DNA of 45,896 nucleotides from Acidovorax sp. CF316 (GCF_000276605.1 NZ_AKJX01000090.1:1-45896), one strand, 5' to 3'; numbered from the stretch's first letter, positions 1 to 8,264 are shown. A program made the numbers and translations. Notes: generated by a model not told the origin, from the letters alone.

Positions 1-1
1 G

Positions 2-730
2 GCTGCTGCTCCTGCCGCAGCTCCGGCAGCACCGCCCAAGCCTGCCCGCCCCGTGGTGGCCGTGCGTGGCGACGACCGCCCCGGCATGAAGAAGGATGCG
101 CCTGCGGCCCCAGGCCGTGGTGGACGCCCTGGCGAGCGCCGCGATGGCGGCCGCGGTGATGCAGCAGGCCGTGGCGGCCCGCGCGATGGCCGTCCTGGCG
201 ATCGCGGTGCAGACCGTGGCGGTGACCGCGGTGGTCGCTTCGGTGACCGCCCAGCCTATGAAGACCGTGGCCCGCGTCTGGGTGACACGGCCTTCCGCGC
301 CCAGCGCGACGCCATGGAGCATGCCCAGCTGGCGCTCAAGAAGCTGGCGGCGCAGGCCCATGGCGAGGCGCTCACGCAACTGCTGTCGGCCTGGGAAAAG
401 CGCGATGCGGCGCAGGTGCCGAGCACGCAGGACCTGGGTGGCCGCGTGACGCCGGCCGTGCGCACGGCCTGGACGCAGGCCCTGACGGCCGCGCCCAAGG
501 GCGATGCCGCCGAAGCCCTGCTGCGCCTGGAGATGGCGGCCGAGGTTCCTACACCGGCCGAGCACATCTCTGCACGCCGCCTGCTGCAACTGCAACTGCT
601 CACGCGCCGCAATGACCCGGCACCCGACCAGACCTGGGGCCAGGATGCCGCCCGCGTGCTGGCCAGCGCCAGCGATGCGGCCACGGCCCGCCGTCTGCAG
701 AACGTGCTGAAGAACCTGCTGCGCAAGTAG
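2..730 (+). CDS. C-terminal part of a DUF349-like protein, 5' end outside window
   Basis: The reading frame is open from the first bases of the window, so the N-terminus lies upstream; the stop TAG is at 728-730. An Ala/Pro-rich linker is followed by a low-complexity Arg/Gly/Asp stretch (about bases 110-270, repeats of the type GDRGG), then an alpha-helical domain of about 140 residues. That domain contains LLRLEMAAEVPTPAEH and RRLLQLQLL, which resemble the C-terminal part of DUF349 repeat proteins (LxxRLEI...PxxD..LRxxxQ). The biochemical role of the family is not established. The Arg/Gly linker suggests possible RNA or nucleic-acid contact, which is inference. The family call rests on remembered motif similarity and could be wrong. 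That this is a real C-terminal coding region is more certain, given continuous reading and typical codon bias. Confidence 0.55.
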   Translation, partial: AAAPAAAPAAPPKPARPVVAVRGDDRPGMKKDAPAAPGRGGRPGERRDGGRGDAAGRGGPRDGRPGDRGADRGGDRGGRFGDRPAYEDRGPRLGDTAFRAQRDAMEHAQLALKKLAAQAHGEALTQLLSAWEKRDAAQVPSTQDLGGRVTPAVRTAWTQALTAAPKGDAAEALLRLEMAAEVPTPAEHISARRLLQLQLLTRRNDPAPDQTWGQDAARVLASASDAATARRLQNVLKNLLRK

Positions 731-733
731 CAA

Positions 734-769
734 GCAAGAGGGTGCGGGGCTGCTGCCCCGCGCGCTTGC
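734..769 (+). other. Hairpin after the DUF349-like gene
   Basis: GCAAG (734-738) pairs with CTTGC (765-769), enclosing GCGGGGC (744-750), loop TGCT, GCCCCGC (755-761). No T-run follows, so this is not a classical intrinsic terminator; it may stabilise the 3' end. The rest of 770-907 shows no gene I can support. Confidence 0.35.
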
Positions 770-907
770 ATGGCGCGCCTTCGCGTGCATGCCTTCGGGT
801 ATGGCTGCGAAGGCGCGTTGTTTTTGGCGGGTGCTGCGACAGAGCGGCTGGGTGCAGGGCCCGAGCCTTGGCGAGGGAGGGGCCTCAAGTCGCGCCGCAA
901 AACAAAA

Positions 908-931
908 AAGCCGTTGCGAATGCAACGGCTT
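908..931 (-). terminator. Intrinsic terminator of the first tRNA-Leu gene
   Basis: Perfect 10-bp stem, AAGCCGTTGC (908-917) with GCAACGGCTT (922-931), loop of four bases. On the minus strand the stem is followed by a T-rich run (plus-strand A-run at 904-909). It sits 10 bases beyond the encoded CCA of the tRNA. T/A tracts on both sides mean it could also work for the plus strand. Confidence 0.8.
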
Positions 932-941
932 TTTATGTGTT

Positions 942-1026
<85 letters not shown>

Positions 1027-1043
1027 TTTCAGATCAGATTTGA

Positions 1044-1049
1044 ATTATA
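1044..1049 (-). promoter_or_regulatory. -10 box for tRNA-Leu copy 1
   Basis: On the minus strand this reads TATAAT, a perfect sigma-70 -10, ending 17 bases before the tRNA 5' end. No good -35 is visible at 16-18 bp. Confidence 0.6.
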
Positions 1050-1252
1050 GAACGTTTTTTGGGGCCGCCAGGAAAGTTGCCCACTTTTTTGAAAATAGTT
1101 GGTGGCTTGCGCTGTGCCGCGAGCGGTTGCAGCGGGGTGCCGGAGGGTGCTCGTGCCGCACGTGAGCGCGAAGAGGGCACATGATTGCCGCGGTTCCGTC
1201 CTGGTGCCACCTCGCGCCGACGATGCCGCAAGGGGCAGGGCGGAAAATAAAA

Positions 1253-1276
1253 AAGCCGCTGTGGGTACAGCGGCTT
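1253..1276 (-). terminator. Intrinsic terminator of the second tRNA-Leu gene
   Basis: Perfect 10-bp stem, AAGCCGCTGT (1253-1262) with ACAGCGGCTT (1267-1276), loop GGGT, followed on the minus strand by a T-run (plus-strand A-run 1247-1254). It resembles the terminator of copy 1 (shared AAAAAAGCCG start), which suggests that the tRNA and terminator were duplicated as one unit. Confidence 0.8.
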
Positions 1277-1283
1277 CGATATT

Positions 1284-1312
1284 TTGAAAACCATCACCGG
1301 TTCTCGTTAAAC
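1284..1312 (+). promoter_or_regulatory. Candidate promoter for rnr reading through the tRNA gene
   Basis: TTGAAA (1284-1289), a 17-bp spacer, then TTAAAC (1307-1312). The -35 is good (5 of 6) and the -10 is poor (3 of 6). A transcript from here would cross tRNA-Leu copy 2 in antisense before reaching rnr. Weak call, kept because no better plus-strand promoter was seen before rnr. Confidence 0.2.
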
Positions 1313-1313
1313 T

Positions 1314-1398
<85 letters not shown>

Positions 1399-1416
1399 AT
1401 TTCAGGAAAGACTCAG

Positions 1417-1422
1417 ATTGTA
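1417..1422 (-). promoter_or_regulatory. -10 box for tRNA-Leu copy 2, over the rnr start codon
   Basis: The minus strand reads TACAAT (within TATACAAT), ending 18 bases before the tRNA 5' end, almost the same spacing as at copy 1. It covers the proposed rnr start codon TTG (1418-1420). No clear -35 is visible. Confidence 0.55.
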
Positions 1423-3754
1423 TATCAAAAAATCCACCCCCGGCGCTACCGCTGCACATTTGTCGGACGAAATTGAAGGAAGCGTGCAGGGGCACCGTGA
1501 TGGCCATGGTTTCGTCGTGCGTGATGACGGCGAAGGCGACATCTACATCCCCCCCAACGAGATGCGTGCCGTGCTGCACAAGGACCGCGTGCGCGTGCGC
1601 ATCGTGCGCCAGGACCGCCGCGGCCGTCCCGAAGGCCGCGTGGTCGAGATCATCGAGCGCCCGCCCCAGCCCATCATCGGCCGCCTGCTGCAGGAAAGCG
1701 GCGTGTGGCTGGTCGCACCCGAAGACAAGCGCTACGGCCAGGATGTGTTGATCCCCAAGGGCGCCACCGGCGCCGCCAAGCCCGGCCAGGTGGTGGTGGT
1801 CGAACTGACCGAACCGCCGGCCCTGTTCGGCCAGCCCGTGGGCCGCATCACCGAAGTGCTCGGCGAGGTCGATGACCCGGGCATGGAGATCGAGATCGCG
1901 GTGCGCAAGTACGGCGTGCCGCACGAGTTCTCGGCCGAGTGCCTGGCCCAGGCCAAGGAGCTGCCGGACAAGGTGCGCGCGCAGGACAAGAAGCGCCGCG
2001 TCGACCTGACCGACGTGCCCCTGGTCACCATCGACGGCGAGGACGCGCGCGACTTCGACGATGCCGTGTACTGCGAGCCTGCGCGCGTGGGCCGCGGCAA
2101 GGGCTGGCGCCTGCTGGTGGCCATCGCCGACGTGAGCAACTATGTGGAGACCGGCAGCGCCATCGACATCGATGCCTACGACCGCGCCACCAGCGTGTAC
2201 TTCCCGCGCCGCGTGATCCCCATGCTGCCCGAGAAGCTGTCCAACGGCCTGTGCTCGCTCAACCCCGATGTCGAGCGCCTGTGCATGGTCTGCGACATGC
2301 TGGTCAACGCCAAGGGTGAGGTGCATGCCTACCAGTTCTACCCGGCCGTGATGCACAGCCATGCCCGCTTCACCTACACCGAGGTGGCGGCCATCCTGGC
2401 AAACACGCGCGGGCCCGAGGCCAGCAAGCGCAAGGAGCGGATCCCCGACCTCCTCAACCTGCACGACGTGTACCGTGCGCTGCTGGTGGCACGCCGCCAG
2501 CGCGGCGCGGTGGACTTCGAGACCACCGAGACGCAGATCATCTGCGACGAGAACGGCCGCATCGAGAAGATCGTGCCGCGCACCCGCAACGATGCGCACA
2601 AGCTCATCGAAGAGGCCATGCTGGCCGCCAACGTCTGCAGCGCCGATTTCATCGCCCAGGGCGGCCAGCCCGGCCTGTTCCGCGTGCACGAAGGCCCCAC
2701 GCCCGAGAAGCAGGAGATCCTGCGCAACTACCTCAAGGCCATGGCCGTGGGCATGACCATCGGCGACGATCCCAAGCCCTCGGAGTTCCAGGCCATCGCC
2801 GAGGCCACCAAGGACCGGCCCGACGCCCAGCAGATCCACACCATGCTGCTGCGCTCCATGCAGCAGGCCATCTACACGCCCGTCAACAGCGGCCACTTCG
2901 GCCTGGCATTCGAGGCGTATACCCACTTCACCAGCCCCATCCGGCGCTACCCCGACCTGCTGGTGCACCGCGTGATCAAGGCCATTCTGGGCAAGACGCA
3001 GTACAAGCTGCCTTCGCTGCCCACGCCGGGCGAGGCCCATGCCAAGCTGGCCAAGCGCCTGGCATCGCGCGTCGCGGCGCCCGGCATGAAGCCGCGCAAG
3101 GATGTGAAGCCCCCGAGCCGCGAGGTCCAGGCCTGGGAGGCCGCGGGCCTGCACTGCAGCGCCAACGAACGCCGCGCCGACGAGGCCAGCCGCGACGTGG
3201 AGGCCTGGCTCAAGTGCAAGTACATGCGCGAGCACCTGGGCGAGGAATACAGCGGCGTGGTCAGCGCGGCGACGAGCTTCGGCATCTTCGTCACGCTCGA
3301 TGCCATGTACGTCGAGGGCCTGGTGCACATCACCGAACTTGGTGGCGAGTACTACAAGTTCGACGAGGCGCGCCAGGAGCTGCGCGGCGAGCGCACCGGC
3401 ATCCGCTACGCCATCGGCGCGCGGGTGCGGGTGCAGGTCAGCCGCGTGGACCTCGACGGCCGCAAGATCGACTTCCGCCTGGTGCGCGAGGGCGAAGAAC
3501 TCGTGGGCCGCGCGCTCAAGGACAAGGGCGTGTCGCAGGATGGCTCCGGTGGTTCCGGCAAGGGCCCGCGCAAGGGGGGCGGCGGCGGTGGCCGCTCCAA
3601 GCCGAAGGCGGCCGATCCCTCGGCCACCGAGATGGCATCGCTCACGCGCGAGCGCGCGGCGCGTTCACCGATCCAGGAGCTCAAGGCCTCGGTGAAGAAG
3701 GCTGCCGCCAAGGGCAAGCCTGGCAGCAAGGGGCGCAAGCCGCGCCGCGGCTGA
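1418..3754 (+). CDS. rnr: Ribonuclease R, short N-terminus
   Basis: RNase R is a processive 3'-to-5' exoribonuclease that degrades structured RNA and assists trans-translation. Order of domains: two cold-shock/OB regions (residues about 20-180, starting GSVQGHRDGHGF), the RNB catalytic domain with VTIDGEDARDFDD (metal-binding Asp206, Asp212, Asp214, Asp215), an S1 domain (about residues 605-690), and a Gly/Lys/Arg-rich tail. Start chosen: TTG 1418, preceded by AGGAAAG at 1404-1410 with 7-nt spacing. There is no ATG upstream, and the open frame before it runs through the antisense of the tRNA gene. With this start the protein is 778 aa and lacks the N-terminal helix-turn-helix of the E. coli enzyme (about 60 residues shorter at that end). 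A terminator follows at 3780. Confidence 0.93.
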   Translation: MYIKKSTPGATAAHLSDEIEGSVQGHRDGHGFVVRDDGEGDIYIPPNEMRAVLHKDRVRVRIVRQDRRGRPEGRVVEIIERPPQPIIGRLLQESGVWLVAPEDKRYGQDVLIPKGATGAAKPGQVVVVELTEPPALFGQPVGRITEVLGEVDDPGMEIEIAVRKYGVPHEFSAECLAQAKELPDKVRAQDKKRRVDLTDVPLVTIDGEDARDFDDAVYCEPARVGRGKGWRLLVAIADVSNYVETGSAIDIDAYDRATSVYFPRRVIPMLPEKLSNGLCSLNPDVERLCMVCDMLVNAKGEVHAYQFYPAVMHSHARFTYTEVAAILANTRGPEASKRKERIPDLLNLHDVYRALLVARRQRGAVDFETTETQIICDENGRIEKIVPRTRNDAHKLIEEAMLAANVCSADFIAQGGQPGLFRVHEGPTPEKQEILRNYLKAMAVGMTIGDDPKPSEFQAIAEATKDRPDAQQIHTMLLRSMQQAIYTPVNSGHFGLAFEAYTHFTSPIRRYPDLLVHRVIKAILGKTQYKLPSLPTPGEAHAKLAKRLASRVAAPGMKPRKDVKPPSREVQAWEAAGLHCSANERRADEASRDVEAWLKCKYMREHLGEEYSGVVSAATSFGIFVTLDAMYVEGLVHITELGGEYYKFDEARQELRGERTGIRYAIGARVRVQVSRVDLDGRKIDFRLVREGEELVGRALKDKGVSQDGSGGSGKGPRKGGGGGGRSKPKAADPSATEMASLTRERAARSPIQELKASVKKAAAKGKPGSKGRKPRRG

Positions 3755-3779
3755 GGCCTGGGGCACTCCGATGAACCGA

Positions 3780-3810
3780 ACAGCCCGCGCCTGCGCGGGC
3801 TGTTTTTTTT
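3780..3810 (+). terminator. Intrinsic terminator of rnr
   Basis: Stem ACAGCCCGCGC (3780-3790) with GCGCGGGCTGT (3793-3803), then a run of T to 3810. The T-run ends exactly at the stop codon of the convergent hydrolase gene. Confidence 0.9.
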
Positions 3811-4784
3811 CAGGGCCGTGCGGCGCGCTGGTCCGGGCCCTGCGGTGCGGTCTGTTGCAGGAACGCGAGGTAGCGCTGCGCCGTGTCGGCCGGGGCTTCC
3901 ATCATGGGCAGGTGGCCGATGCCTGGCAGGGGCTCGATGCGTGCCTGGGGCAGCAGCGCGGCCAGGGCCTGGGTGCCCGAGATGTCGAACACGCGGTCCT
4001 GCTCGCCCCACAGCGCCAGCGCGGGCTGCTGCAGCCCTGCCAGCCGCTGCCCCAGCAGGTAGCGGTCCTTGAGCTGGGCATCCCACAGCCGCGTGTTGGA
4101 TGCCGCGTTGCGCGCCGCTGCCTGCTCGGTGGCGTGCAGGATGGGGTAGGGCAGGAAGGGGCGCTTCTCGAACACCAGCGCCATCATGGCCTCGAAGGCG
4201 GCGGCATCGGGGGCTACCAGCGGGCGCTGCCCGGCATCGATGAGCTGGTCCATCCGGCTGGGCCGGGGCGAGCGCAGCCCGTGCGGGGCACCGATGAATG
4301 CCACGCTGGCCACGCGCTCCGGGTGCTCGCGCGCCAGCAGTGCCGCGATGGTGCCGCCCATGGAGTTGCCAGCCAGGTGGGCTTTTTCGATGCCCCAGGC
4401 ATCCATGAGTGCGACCAGCCGCGCGACGTGGGCCGCGTAGTCGTAGGGCAGGGCTTCGTCGCGCGTGCTCTCGCCAAAGCCTGGCAGGTCCGGCACGACC
4501 ACGCGGTGGGTGGCAGTGAGCGGGCGTGCAAAATCCGCCCAGTGGTCTTTCTCCGCAAAAATGCCATGCAGCAGGATGACGGGGAGCCGGCCACCGGCCG
4601 GCGCAGCGCTGCTGTCCAGGTAGTGCACTTCGTGCCCGTTGATGCGGGTCGTGTGGGCGGCCAGGCCCGACAGCTGGCGGTTGAGTTGCAGCAAGGGCTG
4701 TTGGAACAGGGCCGGTGCAGCGTAGTAGAGCGCGGTGGTGGCCAGCACCAGTGCTGCCGCGGTAAAAAGGACAATGCGCTTCAA
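3810..4784 (-). CDS. Membrane-anchored alpha/beta hydrolase (lipase-like)
   Basis: A 324-aa alpha/beta-fold hydrolase. An N-terminal hydrophobic segment (residues 4-24) acts as signal anchor or signal peptide, so the enzyme probably sits in the periplasm or on the membrane. Visible catalytic features are the oxyanion HG at 73-74, the nucleophile elbow GNSMGG with Ser141, acid Asp263 in GEQDRVFD, and His291 in GIGHLP. The arrangement recalls Moraxella Lip3-type lipases and triacylglycerol or meta-cleavage hydrolases; the substrate cannot be read from sequence. Start TTG (4784-4782 on the minus strand) was chosen because GGAGA lies 8-10 bases before it and the hydrophobic segment begins at once. 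The frame stays open further upstream, but that part overlaps the divergent AraC gene. It shares a 58-bp divergent region with that regulator, which may control it. Confidence 0.82.
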   Translation of the reverse strand: MKRIVLFTAAALVLATTALYYAAPALFQQPLLQLNRQLSGLAAHTTRINGHEVHYLDSSAAPAGGRLPVILLHGIFAEKDHWADFARPLTATHRVVVPDLPGFGESTRDEALPYDYAAHVARLVALMDAWGIEKAHLAGNSMGGTIAALLAREHPERVASVAFIGAPHGLRSPRPSRMDQLIDAGQRPLVAPDAAAFEAMMALVFEKRPFLPYPILHATEQAAARNAASNTRLWDAQLKDRYLLGQRLAGLQQPALALWGEQDRVFDISGTQALAALLPQARIEPLPGIGHLPMMEAPADTAQRYLAFLQQTAPQGPDQRAARP

Positions 4785-4842
4785 GAACAGGTCTCCGGTG
4801 GGTGGGGATCGATGAAGGCTACCGGGAGCATGGTTTGAAGAC

Positions 4843-5595
4843 TTGCATGTTTGGGCTGCGCCAGTGAACAGCACGCTGACCCTGGGGGGCGACCGGGCCC
4901 TGTATGTGGGCGGCTTGCCGCCCACGGGTTGGCATGGGCATGCGGCGCCGGTGCTGTTGATCGGCCTGTCGGGCCGCTTCGCCCTGCATTTGGAGGGCGG
5001 GCGGGTGGAGCGCTGCCACAGCGCCCTGGTCGATGCCGGCGTGCAGCACCTGCTGGACCCCTGCGGCGAGCAGGTGGCGCTGATGTACCTGGAGCCCGAC
5101 TCGCACGAGGCGCGCAGCCTGCGCCAGCCCTTTGCCGTGCACGGTGGCGTGATCCCGGACGTGGCCATCCCGGTGCGCTCGCGCAGCGCCATGGACGCCT
5201 ACCTGCACCACTTCGATCTGCCGTCGCTGCTGCGGCTGCGCTGCGACCCCGGCAGGCCGCTCGATGTGCGCGTGCAGCGCAGCCTGCAGTGGCTGCGCCA
5301 CCCCGGCGAGGCGCGGCTCGGGCGCGACGGCCTGGCATCGGGCGTGCAGTTGTCGGCATCGCACTTCAACCATTTGTTCCGGGCCGAGATGGGCGTCAGC
5401 TTGCGCAGCTACCGGGTGTGGTCGCAGGTGCGCCTGGCGATGGCGGGGCTGGCGACCAGCCCGCGCCTGACCGATGCCGCCCTGCACGGTGCCTTCAGCG
5501 ACTCGGCCCACTTCAGCCGCATGTTCCGCCAGACCTTCGGCATGACGCCGTCGAGCGTGCTCAAGCCCCTGAAGGAAGTGCGGCTGGTGCCCTGA
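4843..5595 (+). CDS. AraC-family transcriptional regulator
   Basis: The 250-aa protein has a C-terminal AraC-type DNA-binding domain with two helix-turn-helix units (about residues 145-245). Recognisable pieces are LSASHFNHLFRAEMG, RLAMAGL and the second-HTH signature FSDSAHFSRMFRQTFGMTPS. The N-terminal 130 residues look like a small cupin-like sensor (LALxLEGG, H..L.DAG); the ligand is unknown. The start is uncertain: TTG 4843 gives the length used here, and GTG 4864 in the same frame is equally possible because neither has a strong ribosome-binding site. It is divergent from the lipase-like gene across 58 bp, so control of that gene is a reasonable inference. It is convergent with the NAD(P)HX repair gene, with 21 bases between the stops. 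Confidence 0.88.
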   Translation: MHVWAAPVNSTLTLGGDRALYVGGLPPTGWHGHAAPVLLIGLSGRFALHLEGGRVERCHSALVDAGVQHLLDPCGEQVALMYLEPDSHEARSLRQPFAVHGGVIPDVAIPVRSRSAMDAYLHHFDLPSLLRLRCDPGRPLDVRVQRSLQWLRHPGEARLGRDGLASGVQLSASHFNHLFRAEMGVSLRSYRVWSQVRLAMAGLATSPRLTDAALHGAFSDSAHFSRMFRQTFGMTPSSVLKPLKEVRLVP

Positions 5596-5616
5596 GCCCC
5601 GGCATCCCTTGCTTCT

Positions 5617-7164
5617 TCAGGGTGCGATGCGCCGGGCCAGTGCGCTGGCCGTGAGGGCTTGTCCGGCGGGCCACAGGTCCGCCGCCAGGCCATGGGCGTA
5701 GACCGCCTCGCTGGCGGCGCGCAAGGCGCCGGCACCCGCGGCCAGGCGGGCGCCCACCATGCCGGCCAGCACGTCGCCCGTGCCGGCGGTGGCCAGCCGG
5801 CCGTTGCCCGTGGGGTTGATGGCAGGCACGCGGTCGGCCGCGCTCACCACCGTGCCCGAGCCCTTGAGCACGGCCACGCAGTTGAACTGGGCGGCCAATT
5901 GCTGGGCGGCATCCAGCCGGTCGGCCTGCACCTCGGCGGTGGTCAGGCCCAGCAGGCGTGCGGCCTCCAGCGGGTGCGGGGTGAGCACGGTGGGCTGGCC
6001 GTGCTGGCCGCGCGCCACCACCAGGGCGTGCAGCGCGGCATCGCGCGCGATGAGGTTCAGGGCATCGGCATCGAGCACCAGGCGCGCCGCACGCGTGATC
6101 ACCTCGCGCAGCACGCTGCCCACGGCCTCGCCGCCACCGCAGCCGCAGACCACGGTGAGCTGGCCCAGTTCCAGCGCGCCAAAGCGGCGCAGCATCAGCT
6201 CGGGCTGCTGCAGGTCCACCTCCATGTGGCCGGCATCCAGCAGGGCCACCAGCACACGGCCCGCGCCCTGGTGCAGGGCGGCCGATGCGGCCAGCAGGGT
6301 AGCACCCGCCATGCCCATGCCGCGCAGGGCCAGGCCTTCGCCGCCCACCACGGCCACGTCGCCATGGCTGCCCTTGTGGCTGGCATGTGCGCGCGGCGCG
6401 GGCAGGGGCGGGCCGGTGAGCCAGGCATTGGGGGGCTCGTGGCCGGGCGCCACGCCCAGGTCGTCGAGCCACACGCTGCCCGCTGCATCGCGCCCGGCTG
6501 CCGTGAACAGGCCGGGCTTGAGCGTGAGCAGGCTCAGCGTGTGGCGTGGCGAGGGCGTGTGGTGCAGCAGGGCATCGGGCGCCAGGCCCGGGCCGAACTG
6601 GCCGGTGTCCGCACCGAGGCCTGAGGGCAGATCCACCGACAGCACCGGTGCCGGGCTGGCCTGCAGTTGCCGCAGGCAGGCCAGCAGGCGTTCGTTGGGG
6701 GCGCGCGGTGCTGCGTTCGCTGCCGGGGTGGTGATGCCGATGCCCAGCAGGGCGTCGATGCACAGGTCCGCCCCGGTGAGATCGGTGGGGGCTGCATCGG
6801 CCCATTCCACGCCGGCGGCCAGGGCCCGTTCCCACGACTGGCGCGCGTCGGGCGGCGCGGTCTCGGACGTGCCCAGCCAGGTCACCACCACGCGGCGCCC
6901 GGCCAGGCGCAGGTGCATGGCGGCCTCCAGGCCGTCGCCGCCGTTGTTGCCCGCGCCGCAGGCGATCCACACCGTGCGCGCATGGGGTGCCAGGGCCTGC
7001 GCCAGCCGGGCCACGGCCAGGCCGGCGCGCTGCATCAGCGTATGGGGCGGCAGGCCGGCAGCGGCTTCGCGCTCGATGCGGCGGGTGGCGGCGGTGTGGT
7101 GCAGGGCATGGGGGTGCCCGGGGGTGATGCGGTGCATGCGCGCATTGTGCGCCGTCAGGGCCAT
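5617..7164 (-). CDS. nnr: Bifunctional NAD(P)H-hydrate epimerase / ADP-dependent dehydratase
   Basis: It repairs damaged, hydrated NADH and NADPH. The N-terminal YjeF epimerase half (about residues 15-215) interconverts R and S forms and carries the glycine-rich loop CGAGNNGGDG (69-78). The C-terminal carbohydrate-kinase-like half (about 230-515) dehydrates S-NAD(P)HX using ADP, with LDADALN, a TPHPLEAARLLG segment, and the signature NPTGNGRLATAGTGDVLAG, catalytic Asp464. The length of 515 aa matches the fused bacterial enzyme. The start is uncertain: ATG 7164 is used, ATG at 7137 is an alternative, and neither has a clear Shine-Dalgarno sequence. A stretch of 184 bases separates it from the divergent methylglyoxal synthase gene, and I see no gene in that stretch. 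Confidence 0.93.
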   Translation of the reverse strand: MALTAHNARMHRITPGHPHALHHTAATRRIEREAAAGLPPHTLMQRAGLAVARLAQALAPHARTVWIACGAGNNGGDGLEAAMHLRLAGRRVVVTWLGTSETAPPDARQSWERALAAGVEWADAAPTDLTGADLCIDALLGIGITTPAANAAPRAPNERLLACLRQLQASPAPVLSVDLPSGLGADTGQFGPGLAPDALLHHTPSPRHTLSLLTLKPGLFTAAGRDAAGSVWLDDLGVAPGHEPPNAWLTGPPLPAPRAHASHKGSHGDVAVVGGEGLALRGMGMAGATLLAASAALHQGAGRVLVALLDAGHMEVDLQQPELMLRRFGALELGQLTVVCGCGGGEAVGSVLREVITRAARLVLDADALNLIARDAALHALVVARGQHGQPTVLTPHPLEAARLLGLTTAEVQADRLDAAQQLAAQFNCVAVLKGSGTVVSAADRVPAINPTGNGRLATAGTGDVLAGMVGARLAAGAGALRAASEAVYAHGLAADLWPAGQALTASALARRIAP

Positions 7165-7348
7165 GGGCGGGTCTGCCTGCGCCGAGGGCGGTCGGTCCCA
7201 ATGTGTGGCATCGTACGCCTGCTGAGGCTATGGCCGCGCTGGAGGAACTGGAAGAAACGGCCAGGCTCTGGCGGCTCTCGGGGGTCGCCTGCACCCGTCT
7301 TGGGGGTGGCGAACTGGCCGGTCTGCAAACTGCATTGGGAGCCCTCTG

Positions 7349-8233
7349 GTGACGACAACCCTTCCCTTGAGAACCTTTGGCCTGGCGGCGCACCGCCTGC
7401 ACCGCTCGACCGCAGATGGCGGCCTGGCCCGATGGGCCGCGGCGTCGCGGTCGGTGCTGCAGGAGCTCCAGCTGGGTGTTGCCGCCGTGGGAGGATCGGC
7501 CGACGCCATCGAGCAACTGGCCCTGGCCGAGCACTTTCCGCGCCTCATGCGCCTGCCCTATGGGCGCGAAGGCGGCGTGATGCGCATGGTCTCGCGCATC
7601 GCGGGCGGCGTGCATACCGAGCAGGAGCTGGCCGGCGCCATCTACCTGCTGGACCCGCTCGACCCCTCGTCCCTGTACCCCGAGGCGCAGGCCCTCAAGC
7701 GCCAGTGCATATCGCATGGCAAGCCCCTGCTGCTGACCGTGGCGGCGGCCGCCGAATGGGTGGCCGTGGAGGCTGCGCTCCAGGCCGGGGTCTCGCTGCG
7801 CCAGCGCCCGCCGGCCATGGTGCCCTTGATCGGGCAGCAGTCGCTGGCATTGATCGCCCATGACGCCCTCAAGTCGGCCATGGTGGACTTTGCGCACCGC
7901 CATTTCGACCTGCTCTCGCAAACGCAGGAGCGCTTTGCCACCGGCACCACGGGCGGGAGGCTCAACGAGATGGCCTGGTCACGCGGCTGGCCGCGCGAGC
8001 GGCCGTGGGTGCAGCCCCTGCGCAGCGGTCCGCTGGGCGGCGATGCGCAGATTGCCGAGCTGGTGCTCGACCAGCGCTGCGACAAGGTGCTGTTCTTCGA
8101 GGATGTGCATGTCGCGCGCCAGCACGAGGCGGACATCCAGCTGCTGGAGCGCGCGGTCTGCACCAAGAGCTTCGAGGCCGCCTGCTACCACACGCCGGCC
8201 ATGGCCGATGCCTGGGCCCGCGCCTGGGCCTAG
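7349..8233 (+). CDS. mgsA: Methylglyoxal synthase with a degenerate duplicated N-terminal domain
   Basis: The C-terminal half (residues about 163-275) is a complete MgsA domain, converting dihydroxyacetone phosphate to methylglyoxal and phosphate. It has LIAHDALK (His171, Asp172), FATGTTG, SGPLGGDAQ (Asp232) and FFEDVHVARQHEAD (Asp252, His259, Asp262), matching the E. coli residues His19, Asp20, Asp71, Asp91, His98 and Asp101. The first 145 residues align to the same fold: LAAHRL, AAVGG, YGREGGVMR, LLDPLDPSSLYPE. There Asp20 is Arg16, Asp71 is Val77, His98 is Leu109 and Asp101 is Glu112. The 294-aa length is about twice that of E. coli MgsA (152). GTG start with GGGAG at 7337-7341, 7-nt spacing. 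The stop overlaps a 16-bp palindrome. Confidence 0.88.
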   Translation: MTTTLPLRTFGLAAHRLHRSTADGGLARWAAASRSVLQELQLGVAAVGGSADAIEQLALAEHFPRLMRLPYGREGGVMRMVSRIAGGVHTEQELAGAIYLLDPLDPSSLYPEAQALKRQCISHGKPLLLTVAAAAEWVAVEAALQAGVSLRQRPPAMVPLIGQQSLALIAHDALKSAMVDFAHRHFDLLSQTQERFATGTTGGRLNEMAWSRGWPRERPWVQPLRSGPLGGDAQIAELVLDQRCDKVLFFEDVHVARQHEADIQLLERAVCTKSFEAACYHTPAMADAWARAWA

Positions 8234-8242
8234 GCCTAGGCC
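8227..8242. other. 16-bp perfect palindrome between convergent genes
   Basis: GGCCTAGGCCTAGGCC is fully self-complementary and contains two CCTAGG sites. It overlaps the TAG stop (8231-8233) of the methylglyoxal synthase gene and lies 22 bases from the stop of the convergent oxidoreductase gene. There is no T-run, so it is not a standard terminator. Confidence 0.6.
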
Positions 8243-8264
8243 GGCGCTCCCGTCCCGGCGGGGC

